Counted from the first letter of the stretch, positions 35,183 through 45,491 are shown. The stretch: 64,000 nt of DNA from JAXMBX01 sp046349635 (GCA_046349635.1 JAXMBX010000002.1:62001-126000), one strand, 5' to 3'. A program made the numbers and translations. The notes: generated by a model not told the origin, from the sequence alone.

Positions 35183-35228
35183 GCCCCCGGATGCTGAGCC
35201 CTCTTGGACATTTTCGTGGAGGACAACT

Positions 35229-38200
35229 GTGACACCTCTCAAAGACCGTGCCTCTACTTATGGGGCGATCTGTCATCCGGACGGCACCTGTTCGTGGCGC
35301 GTCTGGGCTCCCCAGGCCGGTCAGGTCAACCTGTTGCTCTCCTCTCCTTCCGGAGAAACGAAGACTTTTCCGATGGAAAAGTCCGGTGAGGACTTCGAGT
35401 TGCATCTCCCCGGGATTGCAGAGGGGACGCGCTACGGCTACTCGGTGGACGGCGGCCCCCTGCGACCGGATCCCGTCTCTCGATGGCAACCTGAAAGTGT
35501 TCATACTTCCTCTGCCGTCTTTTCGCCCGACAATTTCGCATGGCAATGCGGGGACTGGCAGGGTGTTCCGCGCGACGAACTGGTGATCTATGAGTTACAC
35601 ACAGGAACGTTCACGAGAGAGGGAACATTTGCGGCGATTGTCCCGCGCCTCGCTACACTGAAAGAACTTGGAATCACAGCGATTGAACTAATGCCAGTCA
35701 GCCAGTTCCCGGGAACGCGGAACTGGGGTTATGACGGCGTCTTTCCCTACGCCGTGCAAAACAGTTATGGTGGGCCGCAGGGCCTGCAGGCCTTCGTGGA
35801 CGAATGTCATGCACATGGCATCGGCGTGATTCTGGATGTGGTCTATAACCATCTCGGTCCGGAAGGAAATTACCTCTCCGAATTCGGCCCCTATTTCTCC
35901 GACAGGCATTCCACTCCGTGGGGAAGAGCAGTCAACTTTGATGGTCCGCACAGCGAGGGAGTGCGTCAGTTCGTCCTGCAGAATGTCCGCCAGTGGCTGC
36001 GTGACTTTCGAGTGGACGGACTGCGACTGGATGCGGTCCATGCGATTATCGACGACAGTCCGCAGCATATCCTGGCAGAGATACAGCAAACTGCAAATGC
36101 CGAGGGGGAAGCGCGCGGCTGGCCGGCTCACATTATCGCCGAGAGTAATTTGAACGATCCCCGCATTCTCGACTGCCCCGAGCGGGGAGGCTATGGTCTC
36201 GATGCCCAATGGAACGATGATTTCCACCACGCGGTTCACGTCCTGCTCACCAATGAGCTGGAAGGCTATTACGCCGATTTCGAAGTCCCCACCCGCCAGC
36301 TTGAAAAGGTCTACAACGACTTTTTCGTTCTCGATGGTCGCTACAGCAAGTTCCGCGGTCGAAAGCACGGGGACTCCGTGCGACATCTCTCCGGCGACCG
36401 GTTTGTGGTCAGCCTTCAAACGCACGATCAGTGCGGCAATCGTCCCCAGGGAGACCGCCTGCATACGATGGTGACGCCGCAGGCCCAACGCCTGGGAGCG
36501 TGTCTGCTCCTGCTTTCTCCCAACATTCCGATGCTGTTTATGGGAGAAGAATACGGGGAAACCCGCCCGTTCCCGTTCTTCTGCGATTTTGGAGACCTCG
36601 CGCTCCAGGAAGCGGTCCGCAACGGACGTTTGGAAGAATTCAAGGACTCGCATTGGGTCCAAGAACCGTTCGATCCTCAATCTCCGCAGACCTACGACTG
36701 TGCGAAACTCTCCTGGTACTGGCCGGAGGAGACGGAACAGGCGGGGCTGCGCCGGTTGTATACGGAACTCACGGCGGCACGCCGGCGTTTTCTCCCCCTG
36801 CATGACTTTGTGCATCGCAAAGCCGAACTGCTCGACAACTCGATTCTCCTCCTGAGGCGCGGTGATGGGGACTACCCCGAACGTCAGGTCGTGGCCGCTT
36901 TCAATCTCACGATGAACACGCTCACCTTCTCGGGCCCTTCTGCGGCGACTCATCGAATCCTGTTGCGTTCGGAAGATCCTCGTTTTGGAGGAGAACACAG
37001 ACGCGGAACTGACGATGAAACGCTGCATCCGTATGAGTGCATCGTGGTTGTACCTGCCTCGGATCCGCAATCCCACAAATCACTGAATATGCCCAATCTC
37101 GCTCATTCCAGCAGAAAGACTTCGCTGATGGCGGTCGACTCCACCGGCACCTCTTTTTCGGCCTCGGGAGGGAGTGATTATTCCTCTTCGAAGAATCTTC
37201 AACCTCTTCTGACAGAGATTCTGGATCGCGTGCAAGCCTGCATTGACCAGCAGCGTCTGCCAGTGGCGACGTATCGCTTGCAGATGAACCGGGATTTCAC
37301 CCTTCGCCGGGCGATTGAGTTCGTTCCTTACTTGGCAGAGCTGGGAATCAGAGATGTCTATTCCTCTCCCCTGCTCAAAGCCACCTCCGGCAGTAACCAC
37401 GGTTACGACGTTGTTGCGCACGACCGGATCAATCCGGAAATCGGAACCGAGGAGGATCTCCGAGAATTCTCAGCGGTGTTAAAACATAAAGGGATGCGCC
37501 TCATCCTTGATATCGTGCCCAATCACATGAGCGTCGCCACCGCGGAAAACGCCTGGTGGAACGATGTTCTGGAGAATGGTCCCAGTTCCCCCTATTCGCA
37601 CTACTTCGACATCGATTGGATGCCCATCAAGTCCGACCTGGCCAATAAAGTCCTCCTTCCGGTCCTGGGGGAGCAATTCGGCAAAGTCCTGGAAGAAGGT
37701 CTGTTGAAACTGATTTATGAGGAAGGTGCGTTTTTTCTCAACGTCTACGAACTCCGCTATCCCATCGCGCCGCGGTCTTATCAGAAAATCCTCTCCCACC
37801 GCCTGGAACACCTGCAACAGACCCTAGATACCAATTCCCCCGAACTTTCGGAATATCTCAGCATCCTGACCGCCATCGGGAACCTGCCTCACAATACCGA
37901 GACGATCCCGGAAAAACTCGAAGAACGCCGGCGAGAGACGGAAGTCATCAAGCGCCGACTCCGGGAACTCGTGGGCCGATCCCCGGAGATCGAATCTTTC
38001 CTGCAAACCAGTCTGCAAGAAATCAACGGCGAACCTGCCGTACCCGGCAGCTATGATCTGTTGGATGACATCCTGCAACTGCAATGCTATCGGCTGGCAT
38101 ATTGGCGCGTCGCTGCGGATGAAATCAACTACCGCCGCTTTTTCGACATCAATAGTCTCGCTGCCATCTGCGTCGAACTCCCCGAGGTCTTCGAGGCGAC

Positions 38201-40202
38201 TCACAAGCTGATTTTCGAATGGCTGGACCAGGGACTGATCGACGGCCTCCGGATCGATCATCCCGATGGCCTGTTCGACCCCGAAGGATATCTCCGCCAG
38301 ATCCAGCGCCGCCGCTTCGCCCAGCTATGTGAGAAGGTTCTGGCGGAAGCAGAATCCGCGGCGGAGGATCGACTGGAGTTAAAGGGAGCTTTGATGGCAC
38401 ATTGGGATGACTTGCCTTCCCGTGCCAAGACACCGCTCACGCGCCCGCTGTACATGGTCGTCGAAAAGATCCTGGAGCATGGCGAACCTTTTCCCGCAGA
38501 CTGGGCCGTTCACGGGACGGTCGGCTATGAATTCCTGAATGCATTGAATGGGATATGCGTGGACCCTCAGGGAGAGAAGGGGCTCTCCGCGACTTATTCC
38601 CGCTTCACGGGTTTCTCTAATGATTTCGGTGAACTGGCCTACCTCTGCAAGCGCTTGAATGTCCGCAACAGCATGGCGAGCGAATTGAACGTCCTCGCTC
38701 ACCGGCTCGACCGCATCTCCGAACAGAACCGGTGGACACGCGACTTCACTTTGAACGGCCTGACACGCACCCTGCAGGAATTGATCGCCTGTTTCGGCAT
38801 CTACCGGACCTACGTGCAGCGGGGCAAAGTCTCTCCGCGCGATCGTCGTTTCATCCTGCAGGCCATCGCGCAGGCGAAGGCCCGGCAACGGGAAATGAAC
38901 GAACCCGCCTTTGACTTTCTCAGGGATATGCTGCTGCTCGAGGCCAGGGCGAACTCCGGAGATGACGAACGCCAGGCCGCCGAACTGTTTGTCGGGAAGT
39001 TCCAGCAGCTCACCGGACCAATCATGGCCAAAGCGATTGAAGATACCGCCTTCTATCGCTATGGGCGGTTGATTTCCCTCAATGAAGTGGGAGGTTCTCC
39101 CGATCACTTCGGGACGGACCTGCAGGAGTTTCACGCCCTGAACCGCCGCCGCTTGCCGGCGTTCTCACATGGTCTTTCCTCGACCTCGACCCATGACACC
39201 AAGCGGAGTGAGGACGTCCGTGCCCGGATCGACGTTCTGAGCGAAATCCCGCGGGAATGGAGCCAGGCCGTTTCCCGCTGGAACCGCCGCAATCAGGCGT
39301 GCAAGACAACTCTCGAAGGAGGCTATGGCCCCAGCCGGAATGATGAATACCTGCTCTACCAGACGATGATCGGAGCCTGGCCTGAAGAGGGAATGACCGA
39401 ACGGACCGTGGAGCGTTTGCAACAATACCTCGTGAAGGCAGTCCGGGAAGCCAAGTTGTCTTCGAGTTGGATCAATCCGAATTCGGACTATGAAGACGCC
39501 TGCCGGAAGTTCATCACTCGAATTTGCGATTCCGAACATCGCCACGGCTTCCTGAAGGATATTGAGGCCTTTGCGTTGAAGGTTCGAATTCATGGGCGAT
39601 GGAATTCGATTGCCCAATTGCTGCTGAAAATCGTTTCTCCGGGTGTCCCGGATTTTTACCAGGGGAGCGAACTCGAATTGCTGACCCTGGTCGATCCGGA
39701 CAATCGAAGCCCGGTGAACGAGGGTCTGCATCGCCGGATGCTGGAAACTCTTCTGGTTCTGGAAGCGCAGCCGCCGCAACAGATGTGTGAAACGCTGCTG
39801 CTCTCGGAATCGTTTGACTTGCTGAAATTGCACGTCACGCGACAGGGTTTGCATTTGCGCAAGGAACACCCGGATCTCTTTACAGCGGGAGAGTATCTTC
39901 CCTTGCAAGTGCAGGGACTGCACGCCGACTGCGTGGTCGCCGTTGCCCGCAAACAGGAAAACAGCATCGTCCTTGCCGTCGTTCCCCGGTGGACCGTCCG
40001 AATCAGTGGATTTGGAGGTCCGGCTCCGCTGGGGGAATCCTGGGGTGACACGGAAATCATGCTGCCGCAGGAGTTCCGGGGGCTTTCCTTCCGAGACTCT
40101 CTGACGCAGACCTCCTGGACCGGGGCTGAAGTGATCCGGTTGAGTGACTTGTTCCGTTCCCTCCCTGCTTCGCTGTCCGTCTCGGTCTCAGGAGCAGAGT
40201 GA
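35229..40202 (+). CDS. treZY: TreZ-TreY fusion: maltooligosyl trehalose hydrolase and synthase
   Basis: A single 1657-residue frame carries both enzymes that convert maltooligosaccharides to trehalose. The TreZ part (about 1-605) has an N-terminal carbohydrate-binding-type domain, then a GH13 barrel with VVYNHLGPEGNYL, the nucleophile Asp268 in DGLRLDAVHA and acid Glu305 in IIAESNLND. A Ser-rich linker (about 615-655) follows. The TreY part (about 660-1657) begins ATYRLQMN and has ILDIVPNHMS, Asp1010 in LRIDHPDGL and TSTHDTKRSEDV. The GTG start has an ideal GGAGG site seven bases away. Normally two genes; no ribosome site or stop codon marks a boundary. The stop overlaps the malQ start. Confidence 0.93.
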   Translation: MTPLKDRASTYGAICHPDGTCSWRVWAPQAGQVNLLLSSPSGETKTFPMEKSGEDFELHLPGIAEGTRYGYSVDGGPLRPDPVSRWQPESVHTSSAVFSPDNFAWQCGDWQGVPRDELVIYELHTGTFTREGTFAAIVPRLATLKELGITAIELMPVSQFPGTRNWGYDGVFPYAVQNSYGGPQGLQAFVDECHAHGIGVILDVVYNHLGPEGNYLSEFGPYFSDRHSTPWGRAVNFDGPHSEGVRQFVLQNVRQWLRDFRVDGLRLDAVHAIIDDSPQHILAEIQQTANAEGEARGWPAHIIAESNLNDPRILDCPERGGYGLDAQWNDDFHHAVHVLLTNELEGYYADFEVPTRQLEKVYNDFFVLDGRYSKFRGRKHGDSVRHLSGDRFVVSLQTHDQCGNRPQGDRLHTMVTPQAQRLGACLLLLSPNIPMLFMGEEYGETRPFPFFCDFGDLALQEAVRNGRLEEFKDSHWVQEPFDPQSPQTYDCAKLSWYWPEETEQAGLRRLYTELTAARRRFLPLHDFVHRKAELLDNSILLLRRGDGDYPERQVVAAFNLTMNTLTFSGPSAATHRILLRSEDPRFGGEHRRGTDDETLHPYECIVVVPASDPQSHKSLNMPNLAHSSRKTSLMAVDSTGTSFSASGGSDYSSSKNLQPLLTEILDRVQACIDQQRLPVATYRLQMNRDFTLRRAIEFVPYLAELGIRDVYSSPLLKATSGSNHGYDVVAHDRINPEIGTEEDLREFSAVLKHKGMRLILDIVPNHMSVATAENAWWNDVLENGPSSPYSHYFDIDWMPIKSDLANKVLLPVLGEQFGKVLEEGLLKLIYEEGAFFLNVYELRYPIAPRSYQKILSHRLEHLQQTLDTNSPELSEYLSILTAIGNLPHNTETIPEKLEERRRETEVIKRRLRELVGRSPEIESFLQTSLQEINGEPAVPGSYDLLDDILQLQCYRLAYWRVAADEINYRRFFDINSLAAICVELPEVFEATHKLIFEWLDQGLIDGLRIDHPDGLFDPEGYLRQIQRRRFAQLCEKVLAEAESAAEDRLELKGALMAHWDDLPSRAKTPLTRPLYMVVEKILEHGEPFPADWAVHGTVGYEFLNALNGICVDPQGEKGLSATYSRFTGFSNDFGELAYLCKRLNVRNSMASELNVLAHRLDRISEQNRWTRDFTLNGLTRTLQELIACFGIYRTYVQRGKVSPRDRRFILQAIAQAKARQREMNEPAFDFLRDMLLLEARANSGDDERQAAELFVGKFQQLTGPIMAKAIEDTAFYRYGRLISLNEVGGSPDHFGTDLQEFHALNRRRLPAFSHGLSSTSTHDTKRSEDVRARIDVLSEIPREWSQAVSRWNRRNQACKTTLEGGYGPSRNDEYLLYQTMIGAWPEEGMTERTVERLQQYLVKAVREAKLSSSWINPNSDYEDACRKFITRICDSEHRHGFLKDIEAFALKVRIHGRWNSIAQLLLKIVSPGVPDFYQGSELELLTLVDPDNRSPVNEGLHRRMLETLLVLEAQPPQQMCETLLLSESFDLLKLHVTRQGLHLRKEHPDLFTAGEYLPLQVQGLHADCVVAVARKQENSIVLAVVPRWTVRISGFGGPAPLGESWGDTEIMLPQEFRGLSFRDSLTQTSWTGAEVIRLSDLFRSLPASLSVSVSGAE

Positions 40203-41800
40203 TGCAACGACGCTCACCCCTACGTACACGTGCCTCCGGCGTCCTGCTGCATGTGACATCCCTTCCCGGTTCAGCGGGTAGTGGAGACATGGGAGATGAG
40301 GCTTATGCCTTCGTCGACTGGCTCCATCGGGCGAGACAGGGCTTGTGGCAGGTTCTCCCGCTTGTCCCACCCGGCTATGGTGAATCACCCTATCAGGGAT
40401 ATTCGGCCTTTGCGGGAAATCCGCTGCTCCTCAGCCTGGAACGTTTACAACAAGAACCCTGGTTTTCTACAGACCCGGGTTCTCGATCGACATTTCCAGC
40501 AGATGACTGTGTCGATTTTCGGGTCGATTTCCAGACAGTCATCCCTTATCGGCAGGAGGCGTTGCGAGAGGCGTTCGCCCAGTTTCAGAAACAGGCATCC
40601 TCCCCTGAGCGGGAACGGATTGATGCGTTCCGCGAGGCAAATCGCTGGTGGCTGGAAGACTATGCGCTCTTCATGTCTCTGAAAGAGTATTACGGGGGCG
40701 TGGTCTGGAACAACTGGCCCCTGCCGCTCGCGCATCGCAAGGCAGAAGCCCTTGAGGAAGCCAGACGGCAACTCCAGGAGGCAATCGACTCCCAGGTCTT
40801 CTTTCAATACCAGTTCTCCCATCAGTGGCACGCCCTTAAGCAGTACGCCAACGCGCGTGGGATTCGCATCATCGGGGATATCCCCATTTTCGTCGCCCAT
40901 GACAGTGCGGACGTCTGGGCCAACCAGGACCAGTTTTTTCTGGACGTCAACGGCAACCCGCGTGTCATTGCAGGGGTCCCTCCCGACTACTTCAGCGCGA
41001 CGGGCCAACGCTGGGGCAATCCCCTCTATCGCTGGGACGTGATGCGCGAGACCGGATATGCCTGGTGGATCAAACGCCTTTCCTATTCCGCGAAGTTATT
41101 CGATTACATCCGCCTGGATCACTTTCGCGGGTTTGAAGCCTATTGGGAAATCCCCGCCGATTCCCCCGATGCCGTCACTGGACGCTGGGCTCCGGGCCCT
41201 GGGGCCGAATTCTTTCAGGCCGCGCAGCAAAAGCTGGGTCCCCTGCCACTCATTGCCGAGGATCTGGGAGTCATCACACCGCCAGTGCAGGCGTTGCGGG
41301 ACCAGTTCGGCTTTCCCGGGATGCGAGTGATCCAGTTTGGATTCGGCGACGATCCCTTAAAGACGCTGCATCAGCCCCACAACTTCGTCCGAAATTGCGT
41401 GGCTTATTCCGGCACACACGATAACGACACAACCGTCGGATGGCTCAACAGCGTTGCGGGAAAGGATACGACGCGGACTGAGGAACAGGTCCAGCGAGAG
41501 CGCCGCGAAATCCTGCAATACCTGGGAGGAAAGTCGAGAGAAATCCATTGGCAGATCATTCGGCTGGTTCTGTCGTCCGTCGCCCGCTTCGCGGTGGTCA
41601 CCATGCAGGACATCCTCGGACTCGGAACGGAGGCACGCATGAACCTCCCGGGAACGAGCCGTGGCAACTGGTGCTGGCGCATGCAGCCGGGACAACTGCT
41701 CGATCAACATGCCGAACGCCTCAGCCGCATGTCGCAATCCTACGGCAGAAAAATGCTGCCTGGAAAAGATCCTCGACAAGTTATCCAGTTTGCTGATTGA
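40202..41800 (+). CDS. malQ: 4-alpha-glucanotransferase (amylomaltase)
   Basis: A 532-residue GH77 enzyme that disproportionates alpha-1,4-glucans and so feeds or reshapes maltooligosaccharides for TreZ-TreY. Typical motifs are LLHVTSLPGSAGSGDMG, WQVLPLVPPGYGESPYQGYS, the nucleophile Asp306 in IRLDHFRGFE, acid/base Glu353 in IAEDLGVITP and GTHDNDTTVGW. The ATG overlaps the treZY stop (TGATG) and has AGGAG eight bases upstream; a GTG one codon earlier is less likely. It sits between treZY and treS, consistent with a single glycan-to-trehalose operon. Confidence 0.95.
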   Translation: MQRRSPLRTRASGVLLHVTSLPGSAGSGDMGDEAYAFVDWLHRARQGLWQVLPLVPPGYGESPYQGYSAFAGNPLLLSLERLQQEPWFSTDPGSRSTFPADDCVDFRVDFQTVIPYRQEALREAFAQFQKQASSPERERIDAFREANRWWLEDYALFMSLKEYYGGVVWNNWPLPLAHRKAEALEEARRQLQEAIDSQVFFQYQFSHQWHALKQYANARGIRIIGDIPIFVAHDSADVWANQDQFFLDVNGNPRVIAGVPPDYFSATGQRWGNPLYRWDVMRETGYAWWIKRLSYSAKLFDYIRLDHFRGFEAYWEIPADSPDAVTGRWAPGPGAEFFQAAQQKLGPLPLIAEDLGVITPPVQALRDQFGFPGMRVIQFGFGDDPLKTLHQPHNFVRNCVAYSGTHDNDTTVGWLNSVAGKDTTRTEEQVQRERREILQYLGGKSREIHWQIIRLVLSSVARFAVVTMQDILGLGTEARMNLPGTSRGNWCWRMQPGQLLDQHAERLSRMSQSYGRKMLPGKDPRQVIQFAD

Positions 41801-41853
41801 AAACCAGCATCCAGTCGAGTGGATGAATTACAACCGGGAGTCGATTCACAATC

Positions 41854-44800
41854 ATGAGCCGGGTCAACGATCCTCTCTGGTACAAGGACGCGGTCTTTTA
41901 CCAGACGCACGTGAAATCGTTTTACGACAGCGACGGAAACGGCATCGGCGATTTTGCCGGCCTCAAGGAAAAACTTCCCTACCTGCATAACCTGGGAATC
42001 ACCGCGATCTGGTTGCTCCCGTTTTATCCTTCTCCCCTCAAGGATGACGGCTACGACATCGCCGACTATACCGAAATCCACTCCGACTACGGCACGATGG
42101 ACTCCTTTAAGGCGTTTCTCGACGCCGCCCATGACCTGGATCTGAAAGTTATCACCGAGCTGGTCATCAACCACACATCCGACCAGCATCCCTGGTTTCA
42201 GCGCGCCCGCCGCTCTCCGCCCGGCAGCCGGGAACGGGATTTCTATGTCTGGACTGACAATCCGCAGAAATACCCCGAGGCCCGCATCATCTTCAAGGAT
42301 TTCGAAGTCTCCAACTGGACTTACGATAACGTCGCCCAAGCGTATTTCTGGCATCGCTTCTACTCGCATCAGCCCGATCTGAATTTCGACAACCCCGCCG
42401 TATGGGAGGCTCTCTCTCCCATCGTCGATTTCTGGCTGGGAATGGGAGTGGATGGTTTGCGTCTCGATGCCGTCCCCTATCTTTACGAACGGGAAGGAAC
42501 AAACTGCGAGAATCTTCCCGAGACGCACGAGTACCTTCGCGCCCTCCGCCGACACGTCGATGAGAACTTTCCCAATCGAATGCTCCTCGCCGAAGCAAAC
42601 CAATGGCCCGAGGATGCGGTCGCCTATTTCGGACAGGGAGATGAATGCCACATGGCGTTCCACTTTCCCGTGATGCCGCGGTTGTATATGTCCGTCCATC
42701 GGGAGGACCGTTTCCCGATGGTTGACATTCTCGAGCAGACTCCGGAGATTCCCGCCAACTGCCAGTGGGCCATGTTCCTGCGCAATCACGACGAGCTGAC
42801 GCTTGAGATGGTCACCGATGAGGAGCGGGATTATATGTATCGCGCCTATGCGAGTGACTCGCGCGCCCGGATCAACCTCGGAATCCGCCGCAGGTTGGCT
42901 CCCTTGATGAGCAATAACCGCCGCCGCATCGAATTGATGAATGCAATGCTCTTTTCCCTTCCCGGCACACCCATCGTCTACTACGGCGACGAGATCGGAA
43001 TGGGAGACAACATCTACCTGGGGGACCGCAATGGGATGCGAACCCCGATGCAATGGAGTGCCGACCGAAATGCGGGCTTCTCCCGTGCCAACCCACAGCG
43101 GCTTTATCTCCCCATCAATATCGATCCTGAATATCACTACGAGTCCTGCAACGTCGAGGCTCAACAGAACAACTCTCACTCACTTCTCTGGTGGATGAAG
43201 CGTCTCATTGCCATGCGGAAGAAGTCCCTCGCCTTGAGCCGGGGGACACTGCGTTTCCTGAACCCCGCCAACCGCCGTGTCTTGTCCTTCCTCCGGGAAT
43301 TCGATGGGGAACGAGTACTTATCGTCGCCAACCTCTCCCGCTTCGTGCAGTATGTCGAACTCGACCTCCGGGAATTCCAGAAACAGGTTCCGGTGGAACT
43401 CTTCGGCGGGTCCAAGTTTCCTCCCATCGGGGACCTCCCCTACTTCCTCACGCTCGCCCCGCACTCGTTCCTCTGGTTTGAGATTCAAGAAGATACCCGG
43501 GGGGACACCTGTGCCTTGCCTCCAAAAACGTTAGATGACGTTCCGGCGGTTCTTGTCTCGGACGACTGGTTCCGTTCCTCATTCTGGAGTGATGAAGAGA
43601 TCGCCGAATTGCTCCGCAACTATTTCAACTGCCGTTTGACTAATGGCATCCGTCAGATGGAGGTTTCGGCGGTTACCGTTTTGAGTGCGGAAGAAGTCCC
43701 CCTTCCACCCAAGGCTGCCTGGCTCTTGACTCTCTCATTGCGACTGGAGGACGGTTCTCTGGAGCAATCCTTCTTCCCGATCATGTATGCCAGCGATTCT
43801 CGCAAAGAAGAACTGCTGATGGCTCATCCGGAAAGGCTGATCGCGCGGCTTACCGGAGCCCACGAAGGGGTGCTCTTCGACGCCCTTGTCGATGAAGATT
43901 TCACTCTCGCTTTTTTGAGATTAATGCGATCCGAGGGGAGACTCCCGCTTTCGGCTGGCGGTACCCTGTACGGCCGACTGTATGATTCCGAATGGGATCG
44001 TACCCAACCCCAGGATCTGTCAAAAACCAGCCCCATCCGTCTCGACCGCGCCAGCGCCTCCATTGACATAGAGCATCGTTATCTCCTGAAATTCCTGCGC
44101 AATCCCCCCGAAGGACAACCTCCGGAAATCGAGTTCGGTCGCTATCTGGCGGAGGGGCAGGCCACTCCACCAATTCCGCGCCTCGTTGGCGACGTTGAGT
44201 TTCGGCACTCCCGAACGGATGCCGCCACGATGGCCGTGATTCACGAATATGTCCCTCACGAAGCAAATGCCTGGCATTACACGCTCGACTCCCTTTCGGA
44301 TCTGTTTGCCATCGTGGCCGCGAATCGCACGCCTCAGAGTTCTCCCCCCGCCCTGCCGATTCCTCGTTCTGACGAGACGCTCGTCGTGGAAACGATGACC
44401 GAAGAAAGCCTGGATGTGGCGTACATGGATTTTGTCCGCCTGCTGGCTCGACGAACTGCCGACCTCCACGCCGCTTTGGCGCACCCCACTTTGGATCCGT
44501 CATTTGCCCCCGAAAGATTCTCCAGCACCTATCGCCGTTCCCTGTATCAGTCCTTACGCGAGCGCGTGCTGGACGTTTTTGACCGTTTGAAGCGATCTGT
44601 CGCCGCGCTCGACGAATCGCAGTGGGAATTGGCAAGGCAGGTTTTGTCTCTGCGCTCCGACCTGTTGGATCTATTCCAGCGGATTCTCACTCCCTCGACG
44701 GATGCCGTCAGGATCCGCTGTCATGGGGACTTTCACCTGGGACACGTCTTGTTCACGGGAAAAGACGTTACTTTTGTGAATTTTGAAAGCAATCCGGAGG

Positions 44801-45201
44801 TTCCACCCAGTCAACGGAGGATCAAACGCAATCCCTTGCGAGATGCCGCATCCATGACGATCTCTTTCGACTATGCGGCCCGGGTTGCTGCCTGTGGCCT
44901 CGGCACGCGCCGGGGACGCGCACGCGGCAACATCCGCTCCGAAGATCAGGCAGTGATCGACCAGTGGAGTCGCGACTGGACGCTGAGAGTCGCCGGAGAG
45001 TTCGCATCGGTCTACCTGAAACACCCAGGGATCGGGCCGCTGGTTCCTCATAACGAACGCAGCCGCGATGAACTCCTGCAAGCCTTCCTGCTGGAACGGA
45101 GCCTGGATAACATCCGCCACGACTTGCGAGTTCGACCCCACTGGCTGCATGTTCCTTTCTCCGGATTGATCGATCTGGTCGCGAGGCTGAAATCCTCGTG
45201 A
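41854..45201 (+). CDS. treS: Trehalose synthase-maltokinase fusion
   Basis: The N-terminal 550 residues are a GH13 trehalose synthase that interconverts maltose and trehalose: WYKDAVFYQTHVKSFYDSDG, Asp205 in DGLRLDAVPY, Glu247 in LLAEANQWP and RNHDELTLEMV. The C-terminal half (about 560-1115) is a maltokinase, which makes maltose 1-phosphate for alpha-glucan synthesis by GlgE. Its catalytic loop is CHGDFHLGH (Asp959), but His964 replaces the usual Gln, and the metal-binding Asp of the DFEGEP motif is Asn976 (VNFESNP), so kinase activity is uncertain. KRNPLRDAASM and SFDYAAR are retained. The natural TreS-Mak fusion is known in many bacteria. No Shine-Dalgarno is obvious. Confidence 0.92.
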   Translation: MSRVNDPLWYKDAVFYQTHVKSFYDSDGNGIGDFAGLKEKLPYLHNLGITAIWLLPFYPSPLKDDGYDIADYTEIHSDYGTMDSFKAFLDAAHDLDLKVITELVINHTSDQHPWFQRARRSPPGSRERDFYVWTDNPQKYPEARIIFKDFEVSNWTYDNVAQAYFWHRFYSHQPDLNFDNPAVWEALSPIVDFWLGMGVDGLRLDAVPYLYEREGTNCENLPETHEYLRALRRHVDENFPNRMLLAEANQWPEDAVAYFGQGDECHMAFHFPVMPRLYMSVHREDRFPMVDILEQTPEIPANCQWAMFLRNHDELTLEMVTDEERDYMYRAYASDSRARINLGIRRRLAPLMSNNRRRIELMNAMLFSLPGTPIVYYGDEIGMGDNIYLGDRNGMRTPMQWSADRNAGFSRANPQRLYLPINIDPEYHYESCNVEAQQNNSHSLLWWMKRLIAMRKKSLALSRGTLRFLNPANRRVLSFLREFDGERVLIVANLSRFVQYVELDLREFQKQVPVELFGGSKFPPIGDLPYFLTLAPHSFLWFEIQEDTRGDTCALPPKTLDDVPAVLVSDDWFRSSFWSDEEIAELLRNYFNCRLTNGIRQMEVSAVTVLSAEEVPLPPKAAWLLTLSLRLEDGSLEQSFFPIMYASDSRKEELLMAHPERLIARLTGAHEGVLFDALVDEDFTLAFLRLMRSEGRLPLSAGGTLYGRLYDSEWDRTQPQDLSKTSPIRLDRASASIDIEHRYLLKFLRNPPEGQPPEIEFGRYLAEGQATPPIPRLVGDVEFRHSRTDAATMAVIHEYVPHEANAWHYTLDSLSDLFAIVAANRTPQSSPPALPIPRSDETLVVETMTEESLDVAYMDFVRLLARRTADLHAALAHPTLDPSFAPERFSSTYRRSLYQSLRERVLDVFDRLKRSVAALDESQWELARQVLSLRSDLLDLFQRILTPSTDAVRIRCHGDFHLGHVLFTGKDVTFVNFESNPEVPPSQRRIKRNPLRDAASMTISFDYAARVAACGLGTRRGRARGNIRSEDQAVIDQWSRDWTLRVAGEFASVYLKHPGIGPLVPHNERSRDELLQAFLLERSLDNIRHDLRVRPHWLHVPFSGLIDLVARLKSS

Positions 45202-45212
45202 GAGCGGGCACG

Positions 45213-45455
45213 CTACAGCATGCTCGGCGAGGGATTATGCAGCACGTCTTCGGCGACTTCACTTTCCGAAGAGGTCTCTTCCATGCCCCAGGACTGGTAT
45301 CCTGCCAGCGCACTCCCCTGTTCGAAATCCGCAGTGCCATCCGGTCGGCGGCGTAACGTCGCCCACGCGGCATAAGCTTTCAACTGCTGTTCGGAGTCAA
45401 AAGTCGCAACCAGCGTCGGTTCGCGCCCCGATTTGGAAGCATACAGCAAATACAT
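45213..45455 (-). CDS. Small hypothetical protein
   Basis: An 80-residue protein that starts at an ATG (45455) five bases after AAGGGAG; the frame extends to 45503 without a site. It reads MYLLYASKSGREPTLVATF, then SEQQLKAYAAWATLRRR, and ends with an acidic Ser/Glu tail. There is no membrane segment or family I recognise; the first 60 residues look like a small alpha/beta fold. It faces treS tail to tail, with 11 bases between the stops. An inverted repeat covers its ribosome binding site. Confidence 0.6.
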   Translation of the reverse strand: MYLLYASKSGREPTLVATFDSEQQLKAYAAWATLRRRPDGTADFEQGSALAGYQSWGMEETSSESEVAEDVLHNPSPSML

Positions 45456-45457
45456 AA

Positions 45458-45491
45458 AAACTCCCTTCGTTGCCTTCAACTCAGGGAGTTT
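45458..45491 (-). promoter_or_regulatory. Inverted repeat overlapping the ribosome binding site
   Basis: On the minus strand AAACTCCCT and AGGGAGTTT form a perfect 9-base stem with a 16-base loop, followed by TT and the ATG at 45455. The Shine-Dalgarno AGGGAG lies inside the stem. It could be a terminator of the upstream lipoprotein gene, an RNA thermometer-like translational switch, or both. Confidence 0.5.

Noticed and set aside
41740..43179. A 479-codon minus-strand frame opposite treS.
   Set aside because: It has no ribosome site, and the plus-strand GH13 motifs at the same bases are unambiguous.
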